A DNA stretch of 42,221 bases from positions 1-42,221 of IMG/VR virus record IMGVR_UViG_3300033153_002739; one strand, written 5' to 3'. The position numbers were made by a program, and so were the translations under genes. Origin of the DNA: a virus. How positions within the stretch are numbered: the first letter of the stretch is position 1; each line of letters starts with the position of its first letter. The notes under the pieces are model-generated. The model was not told the DNA's origin. It saw nothing but the letters and a program-made list of their open reading frames with translations, and did no database searches. Shown here in pieces: positions 15,001-24,659 of this stretch.

Positions 15001-18000
15001 TAATCTTTATCTCCTGTTGCAGATATACCTGCTCTTACTGCCCAATCATACCATATTAAATTGTTCATAGGAGTTATTGCTCGTACAATGTCTAGTCCCT
15101 CTTTCACAGAAGGATCACCGATAAATTGACTTGACTCTCTTGTGAGTTGTGCTATGTTCTGCAAGGCAGGTCCACCTACAAATTTGGAGACATCACTTGC
15201 ACTTGATCCAAAGTTACCGGAAAGAATACCACCATCTAGGTCAGTAAATCCTCCGAGTTCCAATGCCATACCAGGTAAAGATCCATACGACTGTGTGATT
15301 GCAAGTCGTCTAAAGAACTTACCTGCATTTTCATTGTATGGCAAGATAGCCTTCTCACGTTCTTTTACTCCACCTGCAACCAAGAGTTCTTCCTGGATCA
15401 TACCGATGGCACCAAGCAGTGCACCGGATGAGATCATCCCCACTGCAGCCATTGCTTTATTGTCATTAAGCCCAGCCAAGAGTAACTTGTCATAAGACAT
15501 CATGGAGAAACTCATAAACTGTTTAGTCAGATCAACTATAGCAGAGGCATCACCATCTGTCATCCAGGCAGGTAGTCTCAGTGCCTCATGTCTTAGAACT
15601 ACATCCCGACTCATACGCCCAATAGTTCTTTGTACTTTGATGGCTAATTCCTGATCTTTCCATGAAGCAAAATCGAAATCCTGAAACTTATCCTTGTCCC
15701 AGTTCTTCTCATCAAGTATCTTTTTTAGACCGATCATATCTTGTTCCGTCATACCCCAACGCTCAAGCGTATTAGATATGTTCTTTCCTGCAGCGAGGTT
15801 GTCAAATAAGCGTCCCATGAACGCTCTTGGTAAGATTACCTTGGTAAAGACTGTAACAGCCTCTAATCCCGATACTCTAAACATTGTTTCCTGTAGTCCT
15901 CTTGCTTTTTCAGATGCAACATTTTTCCAATTTGTATCATATCCTGATTTCAGCATTGTATCTACATCACTAACATCACCGATTGCAGATCTATTTGTGT
16001 TTTGATATATCTCTGCAGCATCAGAGAACCTAACTATGTCCCTAAAGTTCTGAGCCTCAGGTGTATTTGCTGTGATGTCTTTTACCTGGTACATCTCTTT
16101 GACCATTCTAGCTGCAGCAGGTATTTCTTTTGCTACGTTCTCGAACCCTAGCTTGGCTGCAGCTACACCCAACTCAGATAGTCCATACTTGGCAAATCCA
16201 CCTGCATCAGTCAAATAGTTGAATGCCTTGATGTCACGTGCAATATTCTTGTATGCGATACCAGGATCAGATGGGATCTGTCTAGTTCCAAGTGCTGTCT
16301 CAAACATAGTCCGGAGAAGCTTTCTCTCCTCCCCCTTGATTCTTGGATCAAGATTATCCATGTACTTCTCAACATCTGATGTATTAAACATCTTGTTGGT
16401 AGACACTTCACCCTTCATCTTATAGTGGTACGCCTGTCTTACCTCAGCACCATTATTGTTAAGGTACTTAGAGATCTTGGTTGAGTCAAGAGATTGGCTT
16501 CTACGTCTTAATGCACTTGCTGTCTTTTTCTCTTTTGAGAATAGCATGTCAACCAAGTTCTCTGACTGTTGAAGTTTCTTAATAAGACTATCTGCTTGTA
16601 ACCTTGCTGCTCTACGAATTGCTATACGCTCACCAACTTTGGTTATGGCATTTACATTTGCCTCAGCTTCAAGCTTTATAGCTCCGTCCTTTATCCAAGG
16701 ATTGTCTACATTGCCTTTTCCAGCGATTGTCTGATCACTTCTAAAGTATTCGTCTTTGAACTGGATGTCACCCATTTCTCCTACTTGTCTATTGTGTTCC
16801 ATTTCATGCAAGACTAGGAACTCAGTTGCTTCTTCATCAGACATTTTTTCTATAGACTTTTTGAAATCGACACCATATTCTTTTTTCATAAAGTCAGTTG
16901 TGTATCTCTTTTGCTCTGATACAAAGTTCTTGGATGTGGATGGAACTCTTTTGTCAAACTCTATGTGCTTCAATATCTTGGCTGCAGTAATGTCTGCTGC
17001 TAATATTATGCTTCCATCTTCTTTTCTGTACGCTAGTTTACCACTCATTTTTTCATCTACTGTGAAATCTAGTTTTTTATAATCACCTTTTGCTATGCTT
17101 CTTGGACCATACAATATTGCATCGGTAAAGTCATCTAATATTTGCTTTGGATCTGCAGTCATTATCATGTCTTTATCATACATACGATGACCATACATCT
17201 CAGGATCAAATGCACCTCTTGGATCTATACCTGCTATCTTTGCTTGATCTGCCATCTCCTTGGAGTATCTGTTGTTTGCATTAAGTACAGTCTGTATGCT
17301 CTTTGGTAATTTAGAAATATCTCCTGCAGGAGTCATGTCTCTAGCCATCTTGTCAAACTCTTGGTTCATAACGGTATCTACATAGTCTTGCTGTGCAGGT
17401 GTGATCTCAAGTTCTTCTGACTCTTTTGTGAGTGTGGTCTTCTTGTCACCCGACTCAGCCAAGATCTCTTTCTTGAATGTCATTGTATCAAATGGAGCTA
17501 TCTCTTGCATATGCTTATCTACATACTCAATAGTTCCATCAGGTAAAGCTTCTGTCTCAAACAATTCTTTTTCAACTGATGTTTTTACTGATTCTACTTT
17601 AGCATCATCTTCAAATAGTGTATTTCTATTCTTCTCTTTTGAAAGTGAATATTGATATTCTGCTTCATATCTTGCTTTCTCTACATTGATCTCAAATTCT
17701 TTTAGTGTAGGAGTATCTTTTTTATCTACACCATTCACTCTATATTCTTCGATCATTTCTTTATACCCGATGGTCTTGTGCATGTCAGCATCACCGAGTG
17801 CACCGGATAGTGCATATTGAATATCAGATACATTCTCTCTTGCATGAAGGTTCACTCTGCCTTCTTTGTCTTTTACAGTAAATGTTTGAACATCATACTT
17901 GGTTGTCTCTACTGCAGCTAACTGTTTGGACAGGTGCCCGTCTGATGTAGGCTTAGACTCATATGCACCTTTTACTATACGAGATTGTGGAGATAGTGTA

Positions 18001-18875
18001 AACTTCATACCAAAGATCTTGTTTACTTTTTTTGCAATCCAACTTCCACCGATCTCAATTCTATCTGCAGAGGAGAAATCTTCTGTACGAACAACTACTT
18101 GTTCCTCATTCATTTCATCAACCCATTTACCTTCTTCCTCAAGGCTTGGCTTGTGAACTGAGTCTGCAGTCTCAGAGTCCTTTATGAATTTCCTCTTTAC
18201 TGTAGATGTCTCAGTCCAATGCCCTATAAGATTACCTGTGGAACTTACTCCACCACCAAGCAATATACCAGTAGCAAATGCAATACCTACAGAGTTTGTG
18301 TCTTCCGTTGATGCTGCCTGGATGAGTGCTTCTGATGCAGCATTCTCAGTACCAGCCAAGAGAGCATCTGTTCCTGCAACTGACTTACGTGAGAAGTTTG
18401 CCATCTTTCTTGCTGCATTTACTCTACTGTATATTCCCATACCTACCCATAGAGTTGGATCAAATGGCATAGCCAGTGTTGAATATAATAGTGTTTCAAC
18501 AATACCTGCTTTAGCCATTACTTCGTTTGCCTCAGTCATTGACTTTATTGCACCAACTTTCTTTTTCATTTGATAGAGAGATCCTTGGTTGAACACATCT
18601 TCTTTATAGTCTATGCCAACAGAATCAACCAATGCTTTTGCCTCAGGTGTTGTTCTATCAAAGTTTGGGTTTTCTCCATAATTATATAGACTAAATATAG
18701 AACCTTCTGTTGCTGCTCCTGCTAGACCTGGGATGAAAGTCTTTGCTGTTGCAGCTAACTTTGCTCCTGTAGTTGGAGTTGTGAATGCTTCTTGTGCTGC
18801 TTCTTCTCGGAGAGATCCTTGAAGAGAGTCTTGTGGATCACTCTCTTCAAGGTACATTGGTCCAAATTTTGCCAT
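15000..18875 (-). CDS. Large internal virion protein with metallopeptidase signature
   Basis: 1291 residues, the size and position of the T7 gp16-class internal core/ejection protein, although the transglycosylase lies in the neighbouring protein instead. Long helical Glu/Lys-rich regions surround Gly-rich hydrophobic stretches (about 210-235, and near the C-terminus around MISSGALLGAIGMI) that could help form a membrane channel. At 690-694 HEMEH is followed about 44 residues later by KLEAEAN. This pairing is the gluzincin pattern of IrrE/ImmA-like zinc peptidases. AAAGGA precedes the ATG. A role in DNA ejection is expected; the peptidase call is inference. Confidence 0.8.
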   Translation of the reverse strand: MAKFGPMYLEESDPQDSLQGSLREEAAQEAFTTPTTGAKLAATAKTFIPGLAGAATEGSIFSLYNYGENPNFDRTTPEAKALVDSVGIDYKEDVFNQGSLYQMKKKVGAIKSMTEANEVMAKAGIVETLLYSTLAMPFDPTLWVGMGIYSRVNAARKMANFSRKSVAGTDALLAGTENAASEALIQAASTEDTNSVGIAFATGILLGGGVSSTGNLIGHWTETSTVKRKFIKDSETADSVHKPSLEEEGKWVDEMNEEQVVVRTEDFSSADRIEIGGSWIAKKVNKIFGMKFTLSPQSRIVKGAYESKPTSDGHLSKQLAAVETTKYDVQTFTVKDKEGRVNLHARENVSDIQYALSGALGDADMHKTIGYKEMIEEYRVNGVDKKDTPTLKEFEINVEKARYEAEYQYSLSKEKNRNTLFEDDAKVESVKTSVEKELFETEALPDGTIEYVDKHMQEIAPFDTMTFKKEILAESGDKKTTLTKESEELEITPAQQDYVDTVMNQEFDKMARDMTPAGDISKLPKSIQTVLNANNRYSKEMADQAKIAGIDPRGAFDPEMYGHRMYDKDMIMTADPKQILDDFTDAILYGPRSIAKGDYKKLDFTVDEKMSGKLAYRKEDGSIILAADITAAKILKHIEFDKRVPSTSKNFVSEQKRYTTDFMKKEYGVDFKKSIEKMSDEEATEFLVLHEMEHNRQVGEMGDIQFKDEYFRSDQTIAGKGNVDNPWIKDGAIKLEAEANVNAITKVGERIAIRRAARLQADSLIKKLQQSENLVDMLFSKEKKTASALRRRSQSLDSTKISKYLNNNGAEVRQAYHYKMKGEVSTNKMFNTSDVEKYMDNLDPRIKGEERKLLRTMFETALGTRQIPSDPGIAYKNIARDIKAFNYLTDAGGFAKYGLSELGVAAAKLGFENVAKEIPAAARMVKEMYQVKDITANTPEAQNFRDIVRFSDAAEIYQNTNRSAIGDVSDVDTMLKSGYDTNWKNVASEKARGLQETMFRVSGLEAVTVFTKVILPRAFMGRLFDNLAAGKNISNTLERWGMTEQDMIGLKKILDEKNWDKDKFQDFDFASWKDQELAIKVQRTIGRMSRDVVLRHEALRLPAWMTDGDASAIVDLTKQFMSFSMMSYDKLLLAGLNDNKAMAAVGMISSGALLGAIGMIQEELLVAGGVKEREKAILPYNENAGKFFRRLAITQSYGSLPGMALELGGFTDLDGGILSGNFGSSASDVSKFVGGPALQNIAQLTRESSQFIGDPSVKEGLDIVRAITPMNNLIWYDWAVRAGISATGDKD

Positions 18876-18885
18876 GTAAATCCTT

Positions 18886-21800
18886 TTATTTTGTGTTTCT
18901 AATTACTTTACCGAGAGATGTAGTTTTATACTTTCCAGGTGTAAATTGAAATCTTGTTTTTAATGATGGACTCTTATCGTCTTCAAGCACTACGTAATAT
19001 TCATAGTCAAGTAGTGGCTTACCATTATCATCAAGTTTTCCTGTTGGTACTTTACCTTCACTCCTTGTGAACGTAGCACCATTATCCATTATGTGATCTC
19101 TATACTCAAGTGCTCTACTATGTGGTATTCCACTTGATGCAATGGTTTGAACAATAATACTTGCTATATCGTTTTTACTCTTTCCTTTAAATTCAGCTAA
19201 CATTGTGCTGTCACTATAGTATGCTATATCTGTTCTAGCTGTGATAAGTTCTCCTGCAGCAAATCCTTCTCCAAATGTTGAAGTGTTAAGTGTTGCATAT
19301 TTACCTAGGACTTCTCCGTGAACTGCCTTTAGCATTCTACTATTCCCAGCCAAGGTCAATGCTTGAGCTGTCATCATTATTTCTTCTCTGTCTTGCCACT
19401 GAACACCTGGGCTATCATTCCAGCTTGATATGAAGTCTTCAAGAGCATCATTGCTTTCAAGTTCTTCGGCTACCTCATCACTCATCTTTCTTCCTGTAAG
19501 CTGAGAAAGTTTAGTCATAAATAATAATTCACCATCTTGTTCAAATAGTTTTTCTTTTCCTTGTTGTGCAGCAACTTTAGAAAGTATTGCAAATGAATTA
19601 TATTTAGTACGTGAAGCCATTCCTTCTTTACCGGGTTGCTCTGCCATTGATACCTTAACTCTGCTGTGACCAAGTACACCTGGATTGATCTTATATGCAT
19701 CATAAAATGATGATGGTGTTTTTGTGTATGGAACAATCTTGTTTGCTACAAAATGATTTAATACTTGACTGTCTAACTTAAACCCATTCTCTCCATTTAG
19801 TAAGTCTGTAAATCTCTGCTTGGATGCATTGTCTCCCTCTGACATATTTCCATATAGGTTATCCATCTTTTTGTATTCACGTATAAGATACTCTTTCTTT
19901 TCTGTCCCATTCAATCTTCCAATGTCAACAGAGTATGTACCTATAGGTTTATTCCTAGATAGATCAATCTGATATTTTTCTGATTTTACATACTTATCAG
20001 CTTTTAACATAATTTCGTTTTTAAGTATTGGATCTTTTATTGCATCTATATTATCTTCAATCATAACAACTGTTTTTTCATCTATATTTTCAGATAATAA
20101 AACTACAGCCTGAGCATCTAATGGTTTTGTCTGTCCAGTGTTTTCTTTTATTACCATCTCGTTATATTTATTTACAATAGAGTCGCCTATAAGTCCATAT
20201 CCTTCACCCTTCAACATGTCATCAAATTGAGGTATGATCTTACCCATTGCTTGATCTACTGTTGCTCCACCACCAATCTCAGCATCAAGCAGCTTGGAAA
20301 TACCTTTATCAAACATACGTTGATTATATGCTTGATCAGATGTTCTTTGTGCTGCCAATACTGCCTTGATCTCTGTATCAGTAAAGTGTTCTTTATCTGC
20401 CATCTTGAGAAACATCTTATTAGAGTTTTCCATATAGTCTATCACACCTGAATAATCACCTGACTCTTTGGCTTTTGTCATCATGTATTTTTTATCAGAT
20501 GTCATCTTGCCTTCAAGCGTCTTCACTGAATCACTTGTGACCTTCTCTTTAGATGAATCAAATGCAAGTGAGTTCTTTAACTCATTAAGTGCAGTCTTTG
20601 ATGTATCAATAGGTGATTGCCCTGGTGCATAAGAATAGTTACCTGTCTGAACTTTGCCACCTTCAAACTTTGTTGACCAATGCTTGATATAGTTCTCCTT
20701 GGTTGGCTCCATACCACTTGGTAAATTAGCTGCGATCTTCTTTTTACGAACTGCAGACAGTGGCTTGTCAGATAATATCTCTTTAAAACCCTTCACACCT
20801 TGATTGTGAGCACCCCAAAGGTTGAACTCAGTAGTTGGTATGCCTGACTTGGATAAAGACGTAGCATTGTCTTCTGTGAACTTTGCGAACATCTTATCTT
20901 GGTTTTCAGGTTTCTTCCACTCTGAGTATTTTATACCTAATTTAGCAGCATACTCTTTTGCAGTGTCAGGCATAAATTGATATCTACCATATGCACCTGA
21001 GTCATTCTCTGCAGTGTATGATCCTTGAGATTCAAACTGTGATAATTTATCTGTGAAGTTTTTTGCTATACCACCGGAAATAGCTTGATCACTCTGTTCC
21101 ATAACTCCCATAGCAGCAGTATTTCTTTTTAATACCTTTTCTATTCTAGCTTTTTCGCCTAAGTCTTTTGTCTCTTTTAGTCTTGCTCTTAGTGCAGTAT
21201 TCTGTTCACCAAGATTTGCAATGCCTTTTTTATTGGCAGCCAAGGTAGCCTTTGTTGATGCTGCTGATATCTTTAATGTTTCATCTACTGCATCTTGCAT
21301 GATAGGTGCTAGTGCTCTTGACAATATGTATTTAGCTTCTTGGTTTTTTGTGTTGAATTTAATAATACCGTCTTCTGTAACCTCAGCCAAGCCCATAAAG
21401 CTTTTACCTCTTAGCATGTCAGCACGCTGATTTGCATTAAGAGTAGGATCCTTGGTTGCATCTGTAACAAGATGTTTTGCTGTAGCTGTAGCAGCTTTAA
21501 CTTCTACATCTGCATCACCGTTCTTGAGATATGGTGCAAGTCTAGTCTTCCACACAGCCAAGACAGTGCTTGCTGTATCAGACTCCATGTTGTTTGATAT
21601 ATTTAGGAAGTTATCGAAGTCACGACTAAGAACTGCTTTGTCTATATCTTCCTGTTCTTTCTCCCAAGTAGACATTGCATTTGTAGCCATCTTTCTTGCA
21701 GATGGGATATAAGTTTTATCATACTCCATTGCAGCATCACCAGTAAGCCCTGCAGCTATTCCTGATGTTGATGCGATAGATGATGAGAGTCTTTGTATTG

Positions 21801-22089
21801 CAGCGTTCCTATCGTCACCTGGCTTCATTGTCTTATTGATAAATGCGATCTCTTCGTTCATAGACATAAGATGATCAGATGCCATACGTTTTGCGATACC
21901 TGCACTGACTGCATGTTCTTGACGCATGATATTTGCTTTTGAACCCATGAGTGACTCAAAGTCATTTGTAGCATCTACTGTTGCACCTGCCTGTGCAGAG
22001 ATCCTTGGTCTAAATGCCTGCTGAGTTTCCTCTTTAGTTCTATATACTTGACCTACTTCTTTTGTGCTTTCATCTATAGTCTTTGCCAT
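18886..22089 (-). CDS. Internal virion protein with lytic transglycosylase domain
   Basis: 1067 residues. Around residues 345-460 is a soluble lytic transglycosylase-like domain: catalytic-type Glu353 in FESQG, then GAYGRYQFMPDTAKEYA and NLWGAHNQG. The flanks are long helical regions typical of the T7 gp15/gp16 core proteins. It probably opens the peptidoglycan during DNA ejection. In T7 the transglycosylase sits at the N-terminus of gp16; here it is in the middle of the gp15-position protein, so the parts are shuffled. The start overlaps the previous stop (TAATG). Confidence 0.85.
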   Translation of the reverse strand: MAKTIDESTKEVGQVYRTKEETQQAFRPRISAQAGATVDATNDFESLMGSKANIMRQEHAVSAGIAKRMASDHLMSMNEEIAFINKTMKPGDDRNAAIQRLSSSIASTSGIAAGLTGDAAMEYDKTYIPSARKMATNAMSTWEKEQEDIDKAVLSRDFDNFLNISNNMESDTASTVLAVWKTRLAPYLKNGDADVEVKAATATAKHLVTDATKDPTLNANQRADMLRGKSFMGLAEVTEDGIIKFNTKNQEAKYILSRALAPIMQDAVDETLKISAASTKATLAANKKGIANLGEQNTALRARLKETKDLGEKARIEKVLKRNTAAMGVMEQSDQAISGGIAKNFTDKLSQFESQGSYTAENDSGAYGRYQFMPDTAKEYAAKLGIKYSEWKKPENQDKMFAKFTEDNATSLSKSGIPTTEFNLWGAHNQGVKGFKEILSDKPLSAVRKKKIAANLPSGMEPTKENYIKHWSTKFEGGKVQTGNYSYAPGQSPIDTSKTALNELKNSLAFDSSKEKVTSDSVKTLEGKMTSDKKYMMTKAKESGDYSGVIDYMENSNKMFLKMADKEHFTDTEIKAVLAAQRTSDQAYNQRMFDKGISKLLDAEIGGGATVDQAMGKIIPQFDDMLKGEGYGLIGDSIVNKYNEMVIKENTGQTKPLDAQAVVLLSENIDEKTVVMIEDNIDAIKDPILKNEIMLKADKYVKSEKYQIDLSRNKPIGTYSVDIGRLNGTEKKEYLIREYKKMDNLYGNMSEGDNASKQRFTDLLNGENGFKLDSQVLNHFVANKIVPYTKTPSSFYDAYKINPGVLGHSRVKVSMAEQPGKEGMASRTKYNSFAILSKVAAQQGKEKLFEQDGELLFMTKLSQLTGRKMSDEVAEELESNDALEDFISSWNDSPGVQWQDREEIMMTAQALTLAGNSRMLKAVHGEVLGKYATLNTSTFGEGFAAGELITARTDIAYYSDSTMLAEFKGKSKNDIASIIVQTIASSGIPHSRALEYRDHIMDNGATFTRSEGKVPTGKLDDNGKPLLDYEYYVVLEDDKSPSLKTRFQFTPGKYKTTSLGKVIRNTK

Positions 22090-22970
22090 TAAAATGCTCC
22101 TTCTTCAATACCACTCAACCAAGCATCCAATGTCATCCTACCTGTAGGATTTCCCTTAGGATCTTCACCCAAGAACAACTCTGTTCCTGCGTCCATCAGA
22201 CCACTTTGTGTAAGTATGTTACCATATTTTACTATATCATTGAGCCATTGACCTGATTGTTCAGCCATAACTTTATCGTGTGATAAATAACCTTGTTTAA
22301 CTGATGGTGCTATTCCTGCATATGTTTGTGCATAACCACGATCATAGGCTGCTGCTGCACCACTAGGAGTAAAGACAGTTGCTATCTTGGATGCAATGTT
22401 AGATCTCTTGTTCTTGGCTGACAGTCTTTCCATAGAAAGTCTTCTGCTGATATTGAGTTTGTCATTTGCTGCTCTACCTATAAGAACTGCGTTATCAAAT
22501 TGTTCATTAGATCTTGCATCTCTTGTAGCTACCTCAGTAGTTCCACCCTCTGTACCTGTACCTGCTCCACCAGCAACCAAGCGAGCTTCTGCCTTCATTG
22601 CATCAATAGCATTGCGAGACATCATATTTCCCACAGTCTCATCAACTGCTTGTGTCTGCTCTGCAGCTATAGATTTTTGCATCAACAGTTCTTCATTTGA
22701 AGCATTCAGTTGTTTCTCTATAGAGTTTAGTTTTTGCTTCCCAGTCCAAATATAGTTTTCCATATTTACCTGAGCACCAAACTGTGCCTGGTTCTTAGCA
22801 TCTTCTTGGATGAAGAAAGAAGCTTGTTCTCTCTCCTGATCTGCTATTGAATTTCTCCCATAGGCTTCAAGGTCAGCATCTATATCACTTCCAGTTTTCC
22901 ATGCCTTAGCAACATCTGTGAACATACCAAAGCCACCTTGTGCTATACCAAACCCATCTGACAAATTCAT
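22089..22970 (-). CDS. Internal virion protein, T7 gp14-like
   Basis: 293 residues. A Gly-rich, weakly hydrophobic N-terminus (DGFGIAQGGFGMF) is followed by long Ala/Gln/Glu helices and a Gly/Thr/Ala-rich hinge near residue 150. Size, composition and the place before the gp15/gp16-like genes fit the T7 gp14 role as the outermost ejection protein that enters the outer membrane. GGAGAG precedes the ATG. Confidence 0.75.
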   Translation of the reverse strand: MNLSDGFGIAQGGFGMFTDVAKAWKTGSDIDADLEAYGRNSIADQEREQASFFIQEDAKNQAQFGAQVNMENYIWTGKQKLNSIEKQLNASNEELLMQKSIAAEQTQAVDETVGNMMSRNAIDAMKAEARLVAGGAGTGTEGGTTEVATRDARSNEQFDNAVLIGRAANDKLNISRRLSMERLSAKNKRSNIASKIATVFTPSGAAAAYDRGYAQTYAGIAPSVKQGYLSHDKVMAEQSGQWLNDIVKYGNILTQSGLMDAGTELFLGEDPKGNPTGRMTLDAWLSGIEEGAF

Positions 22971-22980
22971 GCTACTCTCC

Positions 22981-23427
22981 TTATGCTTCTAGTGTTGCTT
23001 CCATCTGAACATCAATCAATGCAAGAATGTTCGTGAGGTCAGTATTTTTAAGTTTAACTTTTTGACCGTCTGCTGTAAACCAGTTCTGACTCTTGTTTGC
23101 ATTTCCTGTTGTCTTCATCAGTGCAACAGCAATTCTGTTCTGTGCTTCAAGTTTACCACTGAATTGATAATCTGTACCCTTAACCTTGTACGTTACAAGT
23201 ATATCATTAATAGCAGCAGTGATGTTTGCTTCACCTTCTTTGAGTGCATTAGCTTCATCTTCTGCTTGAATCTTAGCTAAGTTACCAGTACCATCTTGGT
23301 TGTACCATCTAAAATAATCACCATTAGAATCTTTCTCAAAATTTACCAATGGATGCCAAGTATCATCTTTTTTCTTTTGGCTACTCATTAGGTAGCCATT
23401 ACCATTTAGTTTACCATATCCTACCAT
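22981..23427 (-). CDS. Tail-fibre-associated protein, DUF4376-like
   Basis: 148 residues. The C-terminal 100 match the DUF4376 layout seen at phage tail-fibre ends: YQFSGKLEAQNRIAVALM, then WFTADGQKVKLKNTDL and LIDVQM. It overlaps the previous stop by one base and ends the fibre cluster. It may be a fibre tip, chaperone or assembly factor. Confidence 0.65.
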   Translation of the reverse strand: MVGYGKLNGNGYLMSSQKKKDDTWHPLVNFEKDSNGDYFRWYNQDGTGNLAKIQAEDEANALKEGEANITAAINDILVTYKVKGTDYQFSGKLEAQNRIAVALMKTTGNANKSQNWFTADGQKVKLKNTDLTNILALIDVQMEATLEA

Positions 23428-23810
23428 TAGTCCTTACCTCCAAATACTTGTATTGATACAGCAGAAATATTCTCAGCTACCCCATTTTCATCTATTGTGG
23501 CTACATTAAATTTACCTACTGTATCGGCAAACGGATAATGTACTACAGCATTTAAATTACCTGCTCCGTTAATTGAATAGTTTACATTATCAAGGGCAAC
23601 TGTAAGGTTAATTTCATAATTGCCTGGGTCTGTTCTAACTACATCATCTACGTTAAAGCTGTCTTTTATTGTGGGTGGTGTAGTGCTTCCATCAAACCTA
23701 ACCCAAGCAGTACAGATATTCTTACCTGTATCTTCTATCTTATCTAGACCTGCTACGTCTACACCTTTACCTGCTGAGTTTTCAATTCTTGCTGTTGTTA
23801 CCTGACTCAT
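23427..23810 (-). CDS. Tail-fibre-type beta-rich protein
   Basis: 127 residues with ICTAWVRFDG, SFNVDDVVRTDPGNYEINL and NVNYSINGAGN, the pattern often found as a C-terminal module of phage tail fibres. Here it is a separate gene. Its job may be receptor contact or decoration of the fibre. It is tightly packed between other fibre genes. Confidence 0.65.
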   Translation of the reverse strand: MSQVTTARIENSAGKGVDVAGLDKIEDTGKNICTAWVRFDGSTTPPTIKDSFNVDDVVRTDPGNYEINLTVALDNVNYSINGAGNLNAVVHYPFADTVGKFNVATIDENGVAENISAVSIQVFGGKD

Positions 23811-23811
23811 T

Positions 23812-24180
23812 TTATACCACCTCTCTTAGTTCAAACCACTTTAAGGTTTCAGATGCATTTACTTGATATGTGCTACCAGCAGGTATAATTCCAGTTACAC
23901 ATATACCAGTAGCACTGGTTGTTGCAGCTTTTGAATTTGTTGCTATTGTTAAACTGTCTACTATTAATAACAACCACTCAAGTGCCGTTGAATTGTCAGT
24001 ATACACATTTATCATTATAGGTTTCTCTGTACTGTTTGTATATTCTGTAGAACCGGCTCTACTTGCTGTCATGTCTTGCCAAGTCTGACCTACACCAATA
24101 CCACCTAAACCTTTCATATCTTCACCTGAGACAACTACGGGATTACCTAAGTCGTCATATAATGTTATTGAACTTGCCAT
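23812..24180 (-). CDS. Putative tail-fibre/virion protein, 122 residues
   Basis: I use the ATG at 24180, which overlaps the previous stop as TAATG and has AAGGTGG upstream; an in-frame GTG nine bases earlier is less likely. The product is Thr/Ser/Gly/Val-rich and beta-like, with GIIPAGSTYQVNASETLKW near the end. No enzyme motif. Its place in the fibre cluster suggests a small virion or adaptor protein. Confidence 0.6.
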   Translation of the reverse strand: MASSITLYDDLGNPVVVSGEDMKGLGGIGVGQTWQDMTASRAGSTEYTNSTEKPIMINVYTDNSTALEWLLLIVDSLTIATNSKAATTSATGICVTGIIPAGSTYQVNASETLKWFELREVV

Positions 24181-24659
24181 TATTTCCACCTTCCAGTTAC
24201 TACTGTTTTAAGATATCCGTCTTGGTCTGACTTAGATACACTACACATGAGCTTAAAGTTAGGGAAGTGAGTAAGAGCCGACTCTGTTGAGGTAGCTGTT
24301 CCAATCCATATATTAGCACCTGCTACAGTAAGCTTCATACCATAATTTAGTGTATCAGCATGAACTATTTCTAAAGGAAGTAGGGTTTGCCCTATGGCTG
24401 CTGTAGTATATAGTGAACCTGCTACAGTCGTTATGGAAAGACCAGCAACAGACTGTTCCTTACTAACTGACACATTTCCGTTAGCCCACTTAGTAAAAAC
24501 ACCTAAATCTGAACCACCTACTATACTACCATCACGTTTACATAATGATGCATAAGGGTTAGCTCCTATAATTCCTACAGCAGTTAAATCTGCTCCACTC
24601 AATACAACCAAGTCTGTGTCTGTATCAAAATTGTCTGAACCTTTTATTACACTAGGCAT
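24180..24659 (-). CDS. Putative tail-fibre/virion protein, 159 residues
   Basis: It starts at the ATG at 24659, overlapping the collagen-like fibre stop as TAATG; an upstream in-frame start lies inside that gene. The protein is beta-rich with Gly/Ser/Thr, for example NGNVSVSKEQSVAGLS and TVAGANIWIGTATS, as in fibre shaft or knob domains. Function is inferred from neighbours and composition. Confidence 0.6.
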   Translation of the reverse strand: MPSVIKGSDNFDTDTDLVVLSGADLTAVGIIGANPYASLCKRDGSIVGGSDLGVFTKWANGNVSVSKEQSVAGLSITTVAGSLYTTAAIGQTLLPLEIVHADTLNYGMKLTVAGANIWIGTATSTESALTHFPNFKLMCSVSKSDQDGYLKTVVTGRWK

